The notes under the pieces are model-generated. The model was not told where the DNA came from, did no database searches, and was given only the letters and a program-made list of their open reading frames with translations. Below are positions 1 through 7,596 of a stretch of DNA of 41,334 nt, one piece after another; the first letter of the stretch is position 1, and every line of letters begins with the position of its first letter. The translations under genes were made by a program, and so were the position numbers. The DNA lies in assembly GCA_009697815.1 (NCBI GenBank), contig WLRQ01000019.1, forward strand, positions 1 through 41,334, given 5' to 3'. The DNA comes from Actinomycetota bacterium. GTDB taxonomy: Bacteria > Actinomycetota > Actinomycetes > S36-B12 > CAIYMF01.

Positions 1-1
1 G

Positions 2-286
2 ACCGCGTCGAAGAAGCAACGCATCGCCCTCGACATTCGCGACAAGCACTGCGCGTTCCCCGAGTGCCGGGTAGACCCGAGCCGGTGCCAAGCCCACCAC
101 GTGATCCATTGGCAACACGGCGGCGCCACAGATCTCGACAACCTCGTCCTGCTCTGCCACCAACACCACCAGGGCGTGCACGAAGGCGGCTGGACCGTGA
201 GCCCCACACCCGCCCAGGACGGCAAGCGCTTCCACCCCGGCCACCCCGCCTACTGGCAATTCACCCCACCGCCCCCGACACGCTAG
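2..286 (+). CDS. HNH endonuclease domain protein, C-terminal fragment (DUF222/13E12-type)
   Basis: This is the last 94 codons of a gene whose 5' part lies outside the window. The frame is open from base 2 to the TAG at 284-286. The visible part is an HNH nuclease fold with zinc-binding pairs: CAFPEC, then HHVIHW containing the HH catalytic signature, then LCHQHH. This arrangement is typical of the C-terminal HNH domain that follows DUF222 in actinobacterial 13E12-repeat proteins. That family is numerous and often scattered in actinobacterial genomes, and its cellular role is poorly defined. The tail is proline-rich, with no further domain. The DUF222 part is inferred, not seen. Nothing ties it to the genes downstream. 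Confidence 0.85.
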   Translation, partial: TASKKQRIALDIRDKHCAFPECRVDPSRCQAHHVIHWQHGGATDLDNLVLLCHQHHQGVHEGGWTVSPTPAQDGKRFHPGHPAYWQFTPPPPTR

Positions 287-427
287 GTTCCCGGTCGGGC
301 GAGTCTGCGGGCAGATCTCCGATTCACCAGGGGCTGTCGCGGATGTCTGATTTATGGGATTCTGGGGCTCCGTTGGTGTCCATGGTGCTGCGGGTCTTCT
401 CACTACTGTGATCACCGGGATGTCCGC

Positions 428-1159
428 ATGCGCAAGTCTGTTCTGGCCCTGGCCGCGACCAGTGGTGTTTTCGCCCTCACCGCCGCAGGTGCGAGTCTGC
501 TGACCTTGAATGGGCCCGGGGATCTCGCGGTAGCGAACTCGGGCAGCGTGGACATCACCCAGACCCAGTGCACCGACCCGTGGACGATCACCTACACCCA
601 GACCAACCCCGGCGACCCCATCACCGCAGTCACCGCCACCGACACTGCGGTCACGCCGGCAACTGCCTGTGGCTCCTCGACCACCGCGACCTGGGCCTTC
701 GCCAACGGTCACCCGGTCAACGGCACCTGGGACAACACCGCACACGCCTGGACCTTCGACTACTCCGCCACGGCGCCGACTGCACCCACCGCCGCTGTTG
801 GTCTTCGCTACAGCTTGATCAGCAACGCGGCCGCCATTACCGGGAACCTCACCATCGGCGGACCCGCCGCGACTGACCCGGCGGGGCTCACGATCGACAT
901 CTCGGGCCTCACTTTCGACGCCACGCACGGCAGTTACGGATCAGAGTATTGGGGCGCTGGTTTTCCCTGGCTTGTGATCGCTTCGGGGGGCGACTACTGG
1001 TTCGCGAACCCTGACGCGTTTGGGACCAGCCCAGGCAGTAACGGCTACACGCTGACGAGTGGGGGCTTCTGGGAGAACATTTGGTCTCCTGGAAATTGGT
1101 ATCGCATCTACAACGCAACTGGTGATGGGCCGCAGGTTTCCTACATCCCCTTCACGTAG
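428..1159 (+). CDS. Secreted protein, tandem paralogue A (unknown function)
   Basis: A 243-residue exported protein of no family I recognise. Residues 1 to about 36 form a signal peptide: MRK, an Ala/Leu-rich core, then an AVA-like cleavage region. Residues 37-150 are rich in Thr, Ala, Asp and Trp with two cysteines (TQC and TAC) that could form a disulfide. The C-terminal 95 residues are Gly-, Tyr- and Trp-rich and share nothing with paralogue B. The first 150 residues and the upstream leader match the next gene (1319-2101), almost exactly 900 bp away, so the pair arose by tandem duplication. ATG 428 gives the intact signal peptide, although the Shine-Dalgarno is weak. No sorting motif or membrane anchor is visible, so it is probably released or wall-associated. 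Confidence 0.75.
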   Translation: MRKSVLALAATSGVFALTAAGASLLTLNGPGDLAVANSGSVDITQTQCTDPWTITYTQTNPGDPITAVTATDTAVTPATACGSSTTATWAFANGHPVNGTWDNTAHAWTFDYSATAPTAPTAAVGLRYSLISNAAAITGNLTIGGPAATDPAGLTIDISGLTFDATHGSYGSEYWGAGFPWLVIASGGDYWFANPDAFGTSPGSNGYTLTSGGFWENIWSPGNWYRIYNATGDGPQVSYIPFT

Positions 1160-1318
1160 TGGCGGCGGCGTTGGCCCGCTCGCCCGACCCAGCACCGGGT
1201 TGGGGATAGTGTCGGGTTCGGGGTGTTGCCTTTGTCCTCTTTGTGGGATTCTGTGCCGACAGATCGGTGATCGTGGTGCCGTGGTCCTGCCAACTATGTT
1301 GATCGCTGGGATGTCCTG

Positions 1319-2101
1319 ATGCGTAAGTCTGTTCTTGCCCTTGCTGCGGCCAGTGCTGTGTTTGCGCTGACGGCCGCTGGTGCCACGGGAACTCTGGTCC
1401 TCAACGGCGGTCTGGGTTCGACCTTGGCGGCGCCGAACTCCGGCAGTGTGGACATCACCCAGACCCAGTGCACCGATCCGTGGACGATCACCTACGCCCA
1501 GGTCAATCCAGGCGATCCGATAACCGCCGTCACTGCCACCGACACTGCGGTCACGCCGGCAACTGCCTGTGGCTCCTCGACCACCGCGACCTGGGCCTTC
1601 GCCAACGGTCACCCGGTCAACGGCACCTGGGACAACACCGCACACGCATGGACCTTCGACTACTCCGCCATCAGAAACGTAGGCCCCACCGCCGCTGTGG
1701 GTGTGGGCTACCCCCTGATAAGCAACGCGGCCGCCATTGCGGGGAACCTCACGGTTGGCGGACCCGTGGCGACCGACCCGTGTCCCGTGGGTGATCCCGT
1801 GAGTACGGTCCCGGTGCCTGCACCGGCGCCGGGAGTGAATTGGTCCTTTTGCGTCCTGCAGGGCATGGACCTGTCCAATGCGAACCTGACAGGAGCGGAC
1901 CTGACCGACGCGTGGATGCAGTGGACGAACTTGACCGGCGCAAACCTGACTGGCGCAAACCTGTCCGGCGCCCACCTGCTGTATGCGCCATCTACGGACG
2001 CGACCCTGACCGACGTCATCTACTCCAACACCACCTGCCCGAATGCTATGAACTCATCCGCGTACAACCCGCAGACCTGCGCCAACGACCTCAACTGGTA
2101 A
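1319..2101 (+). CDS. Secreted pentapeptide-repeat protein, tandem paralogue B
   Basis: A 260-residue exported protein. Residues 1-155 are a near copy of paralogue A: signal peptide, then a domain with TQC and TAC cysteines. Residues of about 180-225 instead carry pentapeptide repeats of the A(N/D)LxX kind (DLSNANLTGADL, then NLTGANLTGANLSGAHL), which fold as a right-handed quadrilateral beta-helix. A C-terminal segment with two more cysteines (TTC and TC) follows. Pentapeptide repeats often mediate protein contacts. Whether this domain does so here cannot be told. The leader, including GGGATGTCC just before the ATG, is conserved with paralogue A, supporting this start and shared control. Its end faces the convergent lipoprotein gene. 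Confidence 0.75.
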   Translation: MRKSVLALAAASAVFALTAAGATGTLVLNGGLGSTLAAPNSGSVDITQTQCTDPWTITYAQVNPGDPITAVTATDTAVTPATACGSSTTATWAFANGHPVNGTWDNTAHAWTFDYSAIRNVGPTAAVGVGYPLISNAAAIAGNLTVGGPVATDPCPVGDPVSTVPVPAPAPGVNWSFCVLQGMDLSNANLTGADLTDAWMQWTNLTGANLTGANLSGAHLLYAPSTDATLTDVIYSNTTCPNAMNSSAYNPQTCANDLNW

Positions 2102-2103
2102 GA

Positions 2104-2140
2104 GCCACGGGACACTAGGTCCTCACCACGGCCTCGTGGC
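2104..2140. terminator. Possible bidirectional terminator between convergent genes
   Basis: An outer stem GCCACG (2104-2109) pairs with CGTGGC (2135-2140). Inside it GGAC (2110-2113) pairs with GTCC (2119-2122), and an alternative hairpin CCACG/CGTGG is also possible. It fills the 45-bp gap between a plus-strand and a minus-strand gene, where a bidirectional terminator is expected. There is no T-run, so only position and pairing support this. Confidence 0.35.
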
Positions 2141-2146
2141 AGCGAC

Positions 2147-2710
2147 TCAGGAGCTCAGTTGAACGATCGCATGGAACTGCACCGCGCCCCCGAGCTCGGC
2201 TGAGCGTGAGCCGGCCCAGTGCCCGGTGCCGCTGGCATTTACGTAATCCTTAGTGCCCCCGATCACAGTGATCCCGCTGTCGAAGGACGTCGAGGCGCCG
2301 TCAGCGGAGGCCGTGGCCTGGCCGTCAAAGCGCATCGCGAGGGTGGAGCCATTCGCCGTCGTCACGGTGAGGAAGCCACCCAACTCACCGGCGCCCTTGA
2401 CGTAGTGCACATTTCCCAGCATCTCGAAAGTGCCCGATTTTCCTTCGAGTTTGGTGACACCGGTGAGGCGATTCCACCCGTACACGGCCTCGCCCTGCGG
2501 GCCGACCTTGGCGATCACCTTGTCGATCGACGTGAGCGAGGTGTCGATCCTGACACTGCGCACCGAGCCGGTAGGGCTCAGCGCCATCGAGGGAACGGAT
2601 ACGGTGCTCGGCTCGGCGATCACCGCCGCGCCACCCGAGCATCCGGCCAGCACCATCAGAGCAACCACCGCACACGGCACTACCAGGGCTCGGCCACGAA
2701 CGAAGTGCAT
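2147..2710 (-). CDS. Putative lipoprotein, beta-barrel-like
   Basis: A 187-residue predicted lipoprotein. From the ATG at 2710 it has a compact signal (MHFVRGR, a hydrophobic core) ending in the lipobox VLAGC with Cys24 as the lipidation site, followed by a Ser/Gly/Ala linker. The mature part is a run of likely beta-strands with a motif like GGTKDYVNASGTG near the C-terminus. That resembles the strand-turn signature of allene-oxide-cyclase/dirigent-type barrels, a weak resemblance only. An alternative start at 2755 has a better Shine-Dalgarno (GGGGA) but gives an awkward 22-residue n-region, so 2710 is preferred for the signal peptide. It lies next to the thiamine transporter but in its own unit. 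Function unknown. Confidence 0.65.
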   Translation of the reverse strand: MHFVRGRALVVPCAVVALMVLAGCSGGAAVIAEPSTVSVPSMALSPTGSVRSVRIDTSLTSIDKVIAKVGPQGEAVYGWNRLTGVTKLEGKSGTFEMLGNVHYVKGAGELGGFLTVTTANGSTLAMRFDGQATASADGASTSFDSGITVIGGTKDYVNASGTGHWAGSRSAELGGAVQFHAIVQLSS

Positions 2711-2770
2711 GGGCCAAGAATCCCATACCCCACCCCGTCCGACGAAACCGACCATGGACGCGTTTCCCCG

Positions 2771-3436
2771 TCAGGCCTCGTCTACCAATCGCGATCCGCT
2801 CGGCCCCTCCACCATGCGCAGCACGCGGTCGGCCACCAGGTGCGCCTCGTCGGGATCGTGGGTCACGTGGATCGAGGGTGTGCCCCGCGAGCGAAGCAGA
2901 TCACGGACCTCGATCGACAACCGTTCACGCAGTTCGCGATCGAGCGCCCCGAACGGCTCGTCCAGCAGGATCAGACGCGGGCCAGGAGCGAGGGCGCGGG
3001 CGAGGGCAACGCGCTGTGCCTGACCACCGGAGAGGGTCTCGACGCGACGGTCAGCGAACCCTGCCAGTCCCACCAACGACAACAGTTCATCAACCGCGCG
3101 AGCCCGCTCACGCGCCCCCATCGCCTCCCTCTCAAGTCCGTAAGCGACATTGGCCCCGACATCGCGATGGGGAAAGAGCATCGCGTCCTGGAACACCAGA
3201 CCGAATCGGCGTCGGTGCGCAGGTATGTCGGCGAGATCGGCACCCTCCCACGTCACCCGCCCGGAGTCGGGCGCCTCGAGACCTGCGATCACACGGAGCA
3301 ACGTGGACTTGCCAGCCCCGCTCGGGCCCAGGAGCGCCACGGCCTCCCCTGGCTGCACACTCAGATCGACCCGATCTAGGACCACGTATCCACCGAGCGC
3401 TACCGAGACCGCGGACACCTCCAGACCCTGTGCCAT
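2771..3436 (-). CDS. thiQ: Thiamine ABC transporter, ATP-binding protein
   Basis: The 221-residue ATPase of a thiamine importer. It powers uptake through ThiP from the cytoplasmic face. Visible motifs in order: Walker A GPSGAGKST (residues about 37-45), ABC signature LSGGQAQR, Walker B LILLDEP, and the switch histidine in IHVTHD. The length is normal for ThiQ-type ATPases. The ATG at 3436 overlaps the thiP stop as TGATG and has AAGGA five bases upstream. A GTG one codon earlier is possible but sits too close to that ribosome site. It is the last gene of thiB-thiP-thiQ, which is translationally coupled and sits behind a TPP riboswitch. Substrate assignment rests on the riboswitch and the ThiB partner, since the ATPase alone resembles Fe(III)/spermidine systems. 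Confidence 0.87.
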   Translation of the reverse strand: MAQGLEVSAVSVALGGYVVLDRVDLSVQPGEAVALLGPSGAGKSTLLRVIAGLEAPDSGRVTWEGADLADIPAHRRRFGLVFQDAMLFPHRDVGANVAYGLEREAMGARERARAVDELLSLVGLAGFADRRVETLSGGQAQRVALARALAPGPRLILLDEPFGALDRELRERLSIEVRDLLRSRGTPSIHVTHDPDEAHLVADRVLRMVEGPSGSRLVDEA

Positions 3437-5106
3437 CACAGTCCTTCCGACCCGGCGCGACGCAGACGCTCAGTGACGAGCACCGCCGCGATCGTCACGA
3501 TCACGAGAAGCACCGAGAGCGCGGCCGCCTGACCGTAGTTCGCCTGGCCGGGACGGGTTAGGAGCCGTCCGATCAGGACCGGGAGTGTTGGCGCATCCGT
3601 CCTGGCGAGGAAGGAGGTGGCTCCGAACTCACCCAATGACACCGCGGCGGCGAAGCCCGCCCCAATACCGAGAGACCGCGCAAGTACTGGGAGATCGATC
3701 GTGCGCCAGGTGGTCATCGGCGACGCACCGAGTGTGGATGTGACCTCTCGAAACCGGGGATCAATGGCGCGCAGGACCGGGAGAACCGTGCGAACGACCA
3801 ACGGAACCGCCACGAGCGCCTGCCCGATCGGCACGATGATCCAACTGCTGCGAAGGTCGACCGGGGCAACGGCAAAGGTGATGAGCAGGCCAAAGCCGAT
3901 GGTGACCGCACTGGTGCCCAGCGGCAGCATGAGCCCGATGTCGAGGGCGCCACTTCCCCTACGGGAGTATGCGATGGCGCATGAGGCAGCACCTCCGACG
4001 ATGACAGCGATCGCCACCGCCGCGAGTGCGTAGGTAAGCGAGACTCGGACGGAGTCCCACGCGGCGACATCGCGCGTTGTTGGGCCGGTGACCGTGAGCG
4101 CATGCCACCAGTCGACCCCCCAGTGATCACCCACCCGAATCGAATCACGGACCAGCGCCGCCAACGGAAGCACGACGACCACCGTCAAAACACTCACGAA
4201 GCCCACAAGCGAGCGATCCAGCGATGAGCGCGTAGGTCGCAGTGCGACATCACTGCGCGAGAGCCGCTGCCGCACGGTGAGCCGGCGTTGGAGCCGGCCG
4301 GAGACGGCGAGGACGGCGAGCACTCCGACGATCTGCACAAGACACAGGGCCGCTGCGCCACCGAGGTCAAATAGCTGCACGGTGCGTCGATAGATCTCCA
4401 CCTCGAGTGTTGTCGACGTAGGTCCACCGAGCACGAGTACGACCCCGAACGAGGTGAAGGTAAACAAGAAGACAAGTGCCGCCGCCGCGACCACCGCGGG
4501 ACGCAGCAGTGGCCACGTCACCGTGCGCAGCAGCGTGATCGGCCCGGCACCGAGCGTGCGGGCAGCCTGCTCGTATCGATCGTCGAGGTGAGTCCACAAT
4601 CCACCGACGACTCTGATCACCACCGCAAGGTTGAAGAACACATGTGCCAGCACGATCGCCGTCACCGTGCCGATCCACGCAGCGGGCAAGAGTGACCGGA
4701 ACGCCGCACCCACCACGACCGTCGGCAACACGAATGGCACGGTGAGAAGGGAGAGCATCAGCCGACGTCCGCGGAAGTGGAGCCGGTGCAAGACATAGGC
4801 CGCGGGAAGGCCCACCAGCAACGTCAGCGCAGTGCTGGCCGCTGCCTGCCCCGTCGTGAAAGCCACGACCCGCCAGGTCGCCGCAGATACCAGCACGTCG
4901 AACCCACGCGGCGAGAGACTTCGCGCCAGCACGGTCGCGACAGGCCAGAAGAAGAAGATCGCGAGGAATGCCAACGGAACCACGGCGAACCACCACCCCG
5001 GCGGCGGCTGCACGAGGGGACGACTCCGGGCCCCCGAAGCGATGGCCGCAGGAGCAATGTCGTGGGTGCTCGCTGGTGAACTCAGCGCAACGTCACCTGG
5101 TCCCAT
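3436..5106 (-). CDS. thiP: Thiamine ABC transporter, fused two-domain permease
   Basis: A 556-residue membrane protein with about twelve hydrophobic segments, made of two tandem BPD-type permease domains as in ThiP and Fe(III) permeases. Each half has an EAA-type loop that contacts the ATPase: one at about residues 179-206 (EQAARTLGAGPITLLRTV), a second at about 452-480 (REVTSTLGASPMTTWRTI). The first 35 residues are a polar cytoplasmic extension. The gene overlaps thiB by 25 bp upstream and thiQ by 1-4 bp downstream, so all three should be co-translated. The start ATG at 5106 lies inside thiB with a poor Shine-Dalgarno, and a slightly later start is possible. It would move thiamine, or a phosphate ester of it, from ThiB into the cytoplasm. 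Confidence 0.87.
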   Translation of the reverse strand: MGPGDVALSSPASTHDIAPAAIASGARSRPLVQPPPGWWFAVVPLAFLAIFFFWPVATVLARSLSPRGFDVLVSAATWRVVAFTTGQAAASTALTLLVGLPAAYVLHRLHFRGRRLMLSLLTVPFVLPTVVVGAAFRSLLPAAWIGTVTAIVLAHVFFNLAVVIRVVGGLWTHLDDRYEQAARTLGAGPITLLRTVTWPLLRPAVVAAAALVFLFTFTSFGVVLVLGGPTSTTLEVEIYRRTVQLFDLGGAAALCLVQIVGVLAVLAVSGRLQRRLTVRQRLSRSDVALRPTRSSLDRSLVGFVSVLTVVVVLPLAALVRDSIRVGDHWGVDWWHALTVTGPTTRDVAAWDSVRVSLTYALAAVAIAVIVGGAASCAIAYSRRGSGALDIGLMLPLGTSAVTIGFGLLITFAVAPVDLRSSWIIVPIGQALVAVPLVVRTVLPVLRAIDPRFREVTSTLGASPMTTWRTIDLPVLARSLGIGAGFAAAVSLGEFGATSFLARTDAPTLPVLIGRLLTRPGQANYGQAAALSVLLVIVTIAAVLVTERLRRAGSEGL

Positions 5107-6227
5107 GTCTCGAGCCAGGCGCTGCGATTGGCGTCGATCTGGGCGGGATCAAGTGTGAGCGGTTCAGCAGGTCGAGCCGCGAAGTCACTGAACACCTTGG
5201 GGAGCGCAACTGTGTCGAGCACGGGGAATACGAACATCGACAACGGCACATCCGCCTGCACCGCCGGCGAAAGCAGCCAGTCGACCACTGCGCGCGCAGC
5301 CTCGGGATGCTTGGTTCCCTTGAGCACGCCCGCGTACTCCACCTGGCGGAAGCAGCCGTCGGTCATCACCGACGTGGTGGGCTTTGTTGGCTTCGGGTCG
5401 GCGGCGTAGACGATCTCAGCAGGTGGGCTCGATGCGTACGAGACGACGATGGGTCGTGATCCCTTGCCACCAGTGGTGAATTCGCCCTCGTAGGCCTCCG
5501 TCCATCCGTTGACGACCTTGACGTCGTTGGCGCGCAGCGCCGTCCAGAAGTCCGCGAACCCGTCGTCGCCGTAGCGGGCTACGGTGGCAAGCAGGAAGGC
5601 GAGGCCGGTCGACGACGTGGCCGCGTTCTCCACCACGAGCAACCCGCGGTACTTCGGATCCACCAGGTCCGCGAGCGTCTTGGGCTCGTCGAGTTGGTGG
5701 GAAGCGAACCATGTGTCGTCGAGGTTGACGCACACATCGCCGTAGTCAATCGGGGTCACGGCATCCCGAGTCGAGACCTTCAGCGCCGACGACACAGCGG
5801 TCGCAGCGGCTGGTGAGACATACGGATCGAACACCCCGGCGTCGAGGGCACGCGAGAGCAGGGTGTTGTCGACGCCGAAGAGGACATCCCCTTCCGGGTT
5901 TCCCGCGGTGAGCGCAGCCTTGTTGACGACCTCGCCCGCATCGCCCACAGAGACCAGAGTCACCGTGATGCCGGTACGCGCGGTGAAGTCCGCCAGGAGG
6001 CTCTCGGTGAGGGCAAAGGAGTCGTGCGTGATCAAGGTGACCGTCGTGGGCGCGAATGAGGTCTGCGCCGGGGACGCACCGGTTGGGCTCGAAGCAGAGG
6101 TAGAGGGCGCTATGGACGGCCCCGTTACCGGTGCCGCGGTACCGCACGCCGCAAGGACAGTGCACGCGGCCGTGCCCACGATCCACGAGCGAGAGTCTCG
6201 ACGAGGTCGGTGTAGTGGGGAGATCAT
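5082..6227 (-). CDS. thiB: Thiamine ABC transporter, substrate-binding lipoprotein
   Basis: A 381-residue extracellular thiamine-binding lipoprotein, family 1 solute-binding fold. The signal peptide ends in the lipobox VLAAC (Cys28), followed by a Ser/Thr/Pro linker. Family-typical segments follow: VTLITHDSFALTE, the PIDYGDVCVNLDDTWF strand, and the ENAATSSTGLAFLLATVARYG region, which match TbpA/ThiB-type proteins. The ATG at 6227 is chosen because AAGGA lies eight bases upstream and because a longer frame would run into the riboswitch aptamer. First gene of thiBPQ. Expression should fall when intracellular thiamine pyrophosphate is high. Specificity for thiamine over its phosphates is not readable from sequence. 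Confidence 0.88.
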   Translation of the reverse strand: MISPLHRPRRDSRSWIVGTAACTVLAACGTAAPVTGPSIAPSTSASSPTGASPAQTSFAPTTVTLITHDSFALTESLLADFTARTGITVTLVSVGDAGEVVNKAALTAGNPEGDVLFGVDNTLLSRALDAGVFDPYVSPAAATAVSSALKVSTRDAVTPIDYGDVCVNLDDTWFASHQLDEPKTLADLVDPKYRGLLVVENAATSSTGLAFLLATVARYGDDGFADFWTALRANDVKVVNGWTEAYEGEFTTGGKGSRPIVVSYASSPPAEIVYAADPKPTKPTTSVMTDGCFRQVEYAGVLKGTKHPEAARAVVDWLLSPAVQADVPLSMFVFPVLDTVALPKVFSDFAARPAEPLTLDPAQIDANRSAWLETWDQVTLR

Positions 6228-6228
6228 G

Positions 6229-6325
6229 CTGAGAGTCCTTCCCTCCGCTGGAATTACCCAGATCAGGTTCAAGGGTCGGTGGCGGTCGGCCACCCTCTCA
6301 GCCCGGCGTTCCCCCGAGCTCCCCT
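6229..6325 (-). promoter_or_regulatory. TPP riboswitch (THI element) of thiBPQ
   Basis: On the minus strand the conserved THI-box pieces appear in order: GGGGAGCTCGGGG, GCTGAGAGGGTGG, GACCCTTGAACCTGATCTGG, and GGTAATTCCAGCGGAGGGAA. They match the TPP aptamer core. It ends at the ribosome-binding site AAGGA (6240-6236) and the thiB ATG at 6227. P1 can form from GGGAG (6323-6319) and CTCTC next to the start codon. The same CTCTCAGC (6235-6228) is also perfectly complementary to GCTGAGAG in the aptamer (6302-6295), which offers an alternative fold. No terminator T-run separates aptamer and gene, so translational control is most likely. Confidence 0.95.
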
Positions 6326-6375
6326 GGTATCAAGTTGTGAGCGCACACTATGCGATGGCGGCGCGCCCTCGCACG

Positions 6376-7113
6376 TCAGGCCTGGTCTGCGGCCTTGCGC
6401 GCCGCCCGCTCGGCACGGGCCTTGACGATGAACGCGTACTGATCAACGTAGGTCAGGTCTCCCAGCTCGGTGATCGCGTCGCGGATCACAACCGTCATCT
6501 CGTCCCCCGTCATGGTGCGCGGGTCGAGGGGCAGACGCGGTGACATCCGGACGGTCGCGACCTTGCGACGAAAGCCCCGATTCGTGTAGCTCGTCACGAC
6601 CGCGTGCACAGGGGCCTCGGGGTTGTTCGCGATCAAGGGCACGAGGACACGCTGGTGGAGGCGGTACAGGTGCGATGGGTCCGGACCGCGGGTGCCCTCG
6701 GGGTAGATACCGACCTTGCCACCGTCGGCCAGGGCCATCGCAGCCATGTCGAGTGCCCATTCGGTGGCCGCTTCGTCGCCACGGCGCAGCGGGATCTGTC
6801 CCATCCAGCGGAAGAACACCGCAGCGCGGCCCTCGAACCATTCGGCCTTGGTGAACGCCGTGATGCGCCACCACGTACTCATCACCGCAACGACGGGGTC
6901 GAGGGTCGCCAGGTGGTTGCCCACCAAGATCGCCGCACCCGGTGCAGCGTTCTGGGCGCCATCAAAGTTGATCTTGACCCGCATCTTCAGCGCCCGCAGC
7001 AGGGTGATGGTCAGCCAATAGGTTCGCGCCCGGCCCGGGCGGCCCACCCGGACATCACCAAAGATCGCAGTGGCCTCCGCCATGGCGGTGTCGTAGTCAA
7101 GTGCCGATGCCAT
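6376..7113 (-). CDS. PlsC-type 1-acyl-sn-glycerol-3-phosphate acyltransferase family protein
   Basis: A 245-residue acyltransferase of the PlsC/LPLAT fold that would transfer an acyl chain from acyl-CoA or acyl-ACP to a lysophospholipid or related acceptor at the inner membrane face. The catalytic HX4D box is NHLATLD, about residues 66-72. The acceptor-binding block is YPEGTRG, about 138-144, with the RxGD element IPLRRGDE between them. Length is normal. No strong transmembrane helix is seen, so it is probably peripheral. It lies 84 bp downstream of the holin-like gene on the same strand and just upstream of the thi riboswitch. The acceptor is uncertain: actinobacterial genomes hold many paralogues. 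No clear Shine-Dalgarno precedes ATG 7113. Confidence 0.82.
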   Translation of the reverse strand: MASALDYDTAMAEATAIFGDVRVGRPGRARTYWLTITLLRALKMRVKINFDGAQNAAPGAAILVGNHLATLDPVVAVMSTWWRITAFTKAEWFEGRAAVFFRWMGQIPLRRGDEAATEWALDMAAMALADGGKVGIYPEGTRGPDPSHLYRLHQRVLVPLIANNPEAPVHAVVTSYTNRGFRRKVATVRMSPRLPLDPRTMTGDEMTVVIRDAITELGDLTYVDQYAFIVKARAERAARKAADQA

Positions 7114-7163
7114 GGGGCAATCATCGCGCGTGCGGTGCCCGAAATGCGAACGACCAATACTCG

Positions 7164-7175
7164 ACGAGCGCTCGT
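7164..7175. promoter_or_regulatory. Perfect 12-bp palindrome upstream of the PlsC-type gene
   Basis: ACGAGCGCTCGT is a perfect dyad 51 bp upstream of the acyltransferase ATG, in the gap between that gene and the holin-like gene. It could be an operator. It is unrelated to the CCGACCGNNYGGTAG sites in the right part, and short GC-rich palindromes can occur by chance. Confidence 0.25.
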
Positions 7176-7197
7176 TCGGCTCGAACCATGAGCGATT

Positions 7198-7587
7198 TCA
7201 GGCGCGGCGCTCAGCCACTGCCTTGCGAACAAGGAGGAGCGGCAGGATGAATGCGGCGATTGCCGTGAACAACCACACCACCAGCGTGGACAGGATCCAG
7301 GTGGTGACACCGTCCATCGAGAAGTCGCCCATGAACAGAGACGTCAGGACGAGCGAGACGAACGTGGTGACGAGCCCGACTCCCCCCATGAAGGCACGAG
7401 CCTTGCGCTCAGCCACCCTGCGGAAGATCGGCGACAGGATCGCCTGAAGCAGCCCGACGATGATCGCCACGACGAGATAGGTGATCGCGCCATCGACATG
7501 GAAGCCCGAGAGGATGACGTCCGCGGCGATAATGCCGATTAACGCTGACGCGAAGTACACCGCCGTGCGAATGAGGAATCGAATCAT
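7198..7587 (-). CDS. Phage-holin-family (superfamily IV) small membrane protein
   Basis: A 129-residue integral membrane protein with four hydrophobic segments, at about residues 8-27, 35-52, 68-88 and 98-122. It matches the actinobacterial Phage_holin_4_2-like family that includes YvlD. Despite the family name these are usually chromosomal and not lytic, and no other phage gene lies nearby. The last residues are basic (RKAVAERRA), suggesting a cytoplasmic C-terminus. The start at 7587 lies nine bases after the P-type ATPase stop, so the two are likely co-transcribed. Physiological role unknown; some relatives respond to envelope stress. Confidence 0.78.
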   Translation of the reverse strand: MIRFLIRTAVYFASALIGIIAADVILSGFHVDGAITYLVVAIIVGLLQAILSPIFRRVAERKARAFMGGVGLVTTFVSLVLTSLFMGDFSMDGVTTWILSTLVVWLFTAIAAFILPLLLVRKAVAERRA

Positions 7588-7596
7588 GGGTAGAGG

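Noticed and set aside
1-286. HNH fragment as part of a mobile element or intron
   Set aside because: The domain matches chromosomal DUF222/13E12-type proteins. No terminal repeats, reverse transcriptase, transposase or attachment site is visible near it.
352-2730. TGGGATTCT occurring upstream of both secreted paralogues and of the lipoprotein gene
   Set aside because: The first two copies follow from the duplication. The third is at a different distance and strand, so a shared regulatory element is not supported.
7198-7587. Holin-like protein as evidence of a prophage
   Set aside because: No endolysin, structural or integrase gene is nearby, and this family is mostly chromosomal.
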